From NCBI GenBank assembly GCA_017515765.1, contig JAFWFF010000277.1, positions 1 through 14,831 of the forward strand: DNA of 14,831 nucleotides, read 5' to 3'. The translations under genes and the position numbers were made by a program. Numbering within the stretch: the stretch's first letter is position 1; each line of letters starts with the position of its first letter. Origin of the DNA: Bacillota bacterium (lineage in GTDB: Bacteria > Bacillota > Clostridia > Peptostreptococcales > Anaerovoracaceae). Below the pieces are notes generated by a model, which was not told the DNA's origin, ran no database searches, and saw only the letters and a list, made by a program, of their open reading frames with translations. This document shows positions 13,516 to 14,831 of the stretch, piece after piece.

Positions 13516-14709
13516 TTATTTTGCAAGTCTGAACGTATCTCTTGCGATCATCAGTTCCTCGTTGGTCGGGATCAGGAGGAGCTTGACTGCGGAGTCGTCC
13601 GCGGAGATGACAGCTTCTTTTCCTCTGACGTCGTTCTTCACCGGGTCGATCTTGATCCCGAGGTTGTCGAGGTCGGCGCAGATCAGGTTGCGCATGAACG
13701 CGTCGTTCTCGCCTACTCCGGCGGTGAAGACGATGGCGTCGGCACCGTTCAGCTCCGCGAAGTACGCTCCGATGTAGAAGCGGACCTTGTGAGCGAACAT
13801 CTTCAGGGCGAGCTCAGCCCTCTGGTTGCCTTCCTTATAGGCGGCCTCAAGGTCTCTGAAGTCGCTGGAGATCCCGGAAACTCCGAGGACTCCGGACTTT
13901 TTGTTCAGGATCTCGTTGGCTCTTCCGAGAGACAGGTTGTCCTTCTCTCTCATATAGGTGACGATAGCCGGGTCGATGTCGCCGCTCCTGGTGCCCATCA
14001 CGAGGCCCTCAAGCGGTGTGAAGCCCATGGAAGTGTCGATGACCTTGCCATTCTTTACGGCCGCGATGGAAGCGCCGTTTCCGAGGTGGCAGGTGATTAT
14101 CTTGATCTCGGAGAGGTCTTTGCCGAGCATGGCTGCGGCTCTCTCGGATACATACTTGTGGGAAGTACCGTGGAAGCCGTATCTTCTGACCCTGTACTTC
14201 TCATAGTACTCATAGGGGATCGCATAGAGGTAAGCTTCGGGAGGCATGGTCTGATGGAAGGCCGTATCGAATACCGCTACCATCGGGGTCGTCGGCATGA
14301 GTTCTCTGCAGGCGGCGATACCGAGAAGGTTTGGCGGATTGTGGAGAGGCGCCAGTTCTACGCACTGTTCCATGACCTTGATGACGTCGTCGTCGATGAG
14401 TACGGAATCGGCATAGTTTTCTCCGCCGTGAACGACGCGGTGGCCGACGGCTCCGATCTCGGACATGTCCTTAACGACTCCGTGCTCGGGATCCTGGATG
14501 GCGGCGAGCACCTGTGCGATCGCGTCCTTATGATCCTTCATGGGCACTTCTTTAACGATCTTGTCCTCACCGGTCTTGGTGTGGTTGATGACGGATCCTT
14601 CCATTCCGATCCTCTCGACGAGTCCCTTGCAGAGGAGACTCTCGTCCGTCATGTCGAGGACCTGATACTTCAGTGAAGAGCTTCCGCAGTTGATTACAAG
14701 TATTTTCAT
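13516..14709 (-). CDS. ackA: Acetate kinase
   Basis: AckA converts acetyl phosphate and ADP to acetate and ATP, the energy-yielding last step of acetate fermentation. The 397-residue length is typical. Catalytic positions agree with the well-studied Methanosarcina enzyme even in number: Asn7 in VINCGSSS, Arg91 in GHRVVHGGE, Asp148 in VFDTAFHQT, His180 in YGFHGTSHKYVS, Asn211 in HLGNGAS, Arg241 in MGTRSGDIDP, the GVGEN motif at 331-335 and Glu384 in TNEELMIARDT. The ATG at 14707-14709 has GGAGG five bases upstream; a 33-residue in-frame extension is rejected. An inverted repeat (ATGTC/GACAT, 14720-14732) touches the ribosome binding site. No pta gene is in the window; it may lie upstream, beyond the right edge. 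No terminator separates ackA from rpmF. Confidence 0.97.
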   Translation of the reverse strand: MKILVINCGSSSLKYQVLDMTDESLLCKGLVERIGMEGSVINHTKTGEDKIVKEVPMKDHKDAIAQVLAAIQDPEHGVVKDMSEIGAVGHRVVHGGENYADSVLIDDDVIKVMEQCVELAPLHNPPNLLGIAACRELMPTTPMVAVFDTAFHQTMPPEAYLYAIPYEYYEKYRVRRYGFHGTSHKYVSERAAAMLGKDLSEIKIITCHLGNGASIAAVKNGKVIDTSMGFTPLEGLVMGTRSGDIDPAIVTYMREKDNLSLGRANEILNKKSGVLGVSGISSDFRDLEAAYKEGNQRAELALKMFAHKVRFYIGAYFAELNGADAIVFTAGVGENDAFMRNLICADLDNLGIKIDPVKNDVRGKEAVISADDSAVKLLLIPTNEELMIARDTFRLAK

Positions 14710-14746
14710 ATATTCCTCCATGTCCGTGACATTATGATTGACAACG

Positions 14747-14758
14747 GCAAACGTTTGC
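14747..14758. promoter_or_regulatory. Perfect 12-base palindrome in the ackA leader, LacI/CcpA-type operator candidate
   Basis: GCAAACGTTTGC is a perfect palindrome with a central CG. It has the core AAnCGnT of CcpA cre sites and is the same core as the E. coli PurR operator, so a LacI-family protein is the natural candidate. It lies about 20 bases downstream of the predicted transcription start and 37 bases before the ackA ATG. Confidence 0.6.
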
Positions 14759-14779
14759 GCGCGATTAACGCACCTATAC

Positions 14780-14808
14780 ATTTTACAATGCGGACTGCAT
14801 AAAATCAA
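14780..14808 (-). promoter_or_regulatory. Probable sigma-A promoter for ackA
   Basis: TTGATT (14803-14808), a 17-base spacer and TAAAAT (14780-14785) lie on the minus strand. The predicted start near 14773 would put the 12-base palindrome inside the leader. The match is good but not perfect, and ackA could also be read from a gene beyond the window. Confidence 0.5.
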
Positions 14809-14831
14809 GGATTATCCGCTATCTGACAGAA

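Noticed and set aside
14710..14808. 33-residue upstream extension of ackA
   Set aside because: It runs across the palindrome and promoter and has no ribosome binding site, whereas the internal ATG has GGAGG and begins with the family-typical MKILVINCGSSS.
1..14831. Mobile element, CRISPR array, phage or defence system
   Set aside because: No transposase, integrase, direct-repeat array or island-like change in composition was seen; every gene is a recognised housekeeping gene.

Overview
The window looks like a stretch of housekeeping chromosome from a Bacillota bacterium, probably a member of class Clostridia. The signs are strong GGAGG-type ribosome binding sites, sigma-A promoters close to consensus with 17-base spacers, a fused SecDF, a PolA whose proofreading site has decayed, a zinc-ribbon L32 protein, and an ackA-rpmF pair. 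This placement is inference; no 16S rRNA or other phylogenetic marker was compared. Base composition is even, with no sign of an inserted element. All genes lie on the minus strand, so they are transcribed from high to low coordinates.

In transcription order: (1) ackA (acetate kinase) and rpmF (ribosomal protein L32), each with its own likely promoter, ending in a hairpin terminator near 13201-13225. (2) A five-gene operon from a clear promoter at 13134-13162: asd (aspartate-semialdehyde dehydrogenase), ftsK/spoIIIE (DNA translocase), rimO (S12 methylthiotransferase), polA (DNA polymerase I) and coaE (dephospho-CoA kinase), with gaps of 19, 14 and 7 bases and a final 4-base overlap. (3) A tRNA-Leu(GAG) gene with a promoter lying inside the last codons of coaE and its own terminator. 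(4) A tRNA-Leu(CAA) gene whose promoter appears also to serve yajC, which starts 26 bases after the tRNA; a terminator follows. (5) A separate promoter driving secDF and then rel, the long (p)ppGpp synthetase/hydrolase, which runs off the left edge.

The genes cover central functions: acetate/ATP metabolism, amino-acid and coenzyme A synthesis, chromosome segregation, DNA repair, ribosome maturation, protein export and the stringent response. No mobile element, CRISPR array, phage gene or defence system is visible.

The one clear anomaly is an in-frame TAG codon in rel (537-539). The reading frame is intact and strongly conserved on both sides, so the gene is cut after the hydrolase domain and partway into the synthetase domain. 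It may be a real nonsense mutation, a sequencing or assembly error, or a site of readthrough. Smaller points of interest are a perfect 12-base LacI/CcpA-type palindrome in the ackA leader, the tRNA-yajC transcript, an unusually long Ala/Glu-rich tail on YajC, and small inverted repeats at the secDF and asd promoters.
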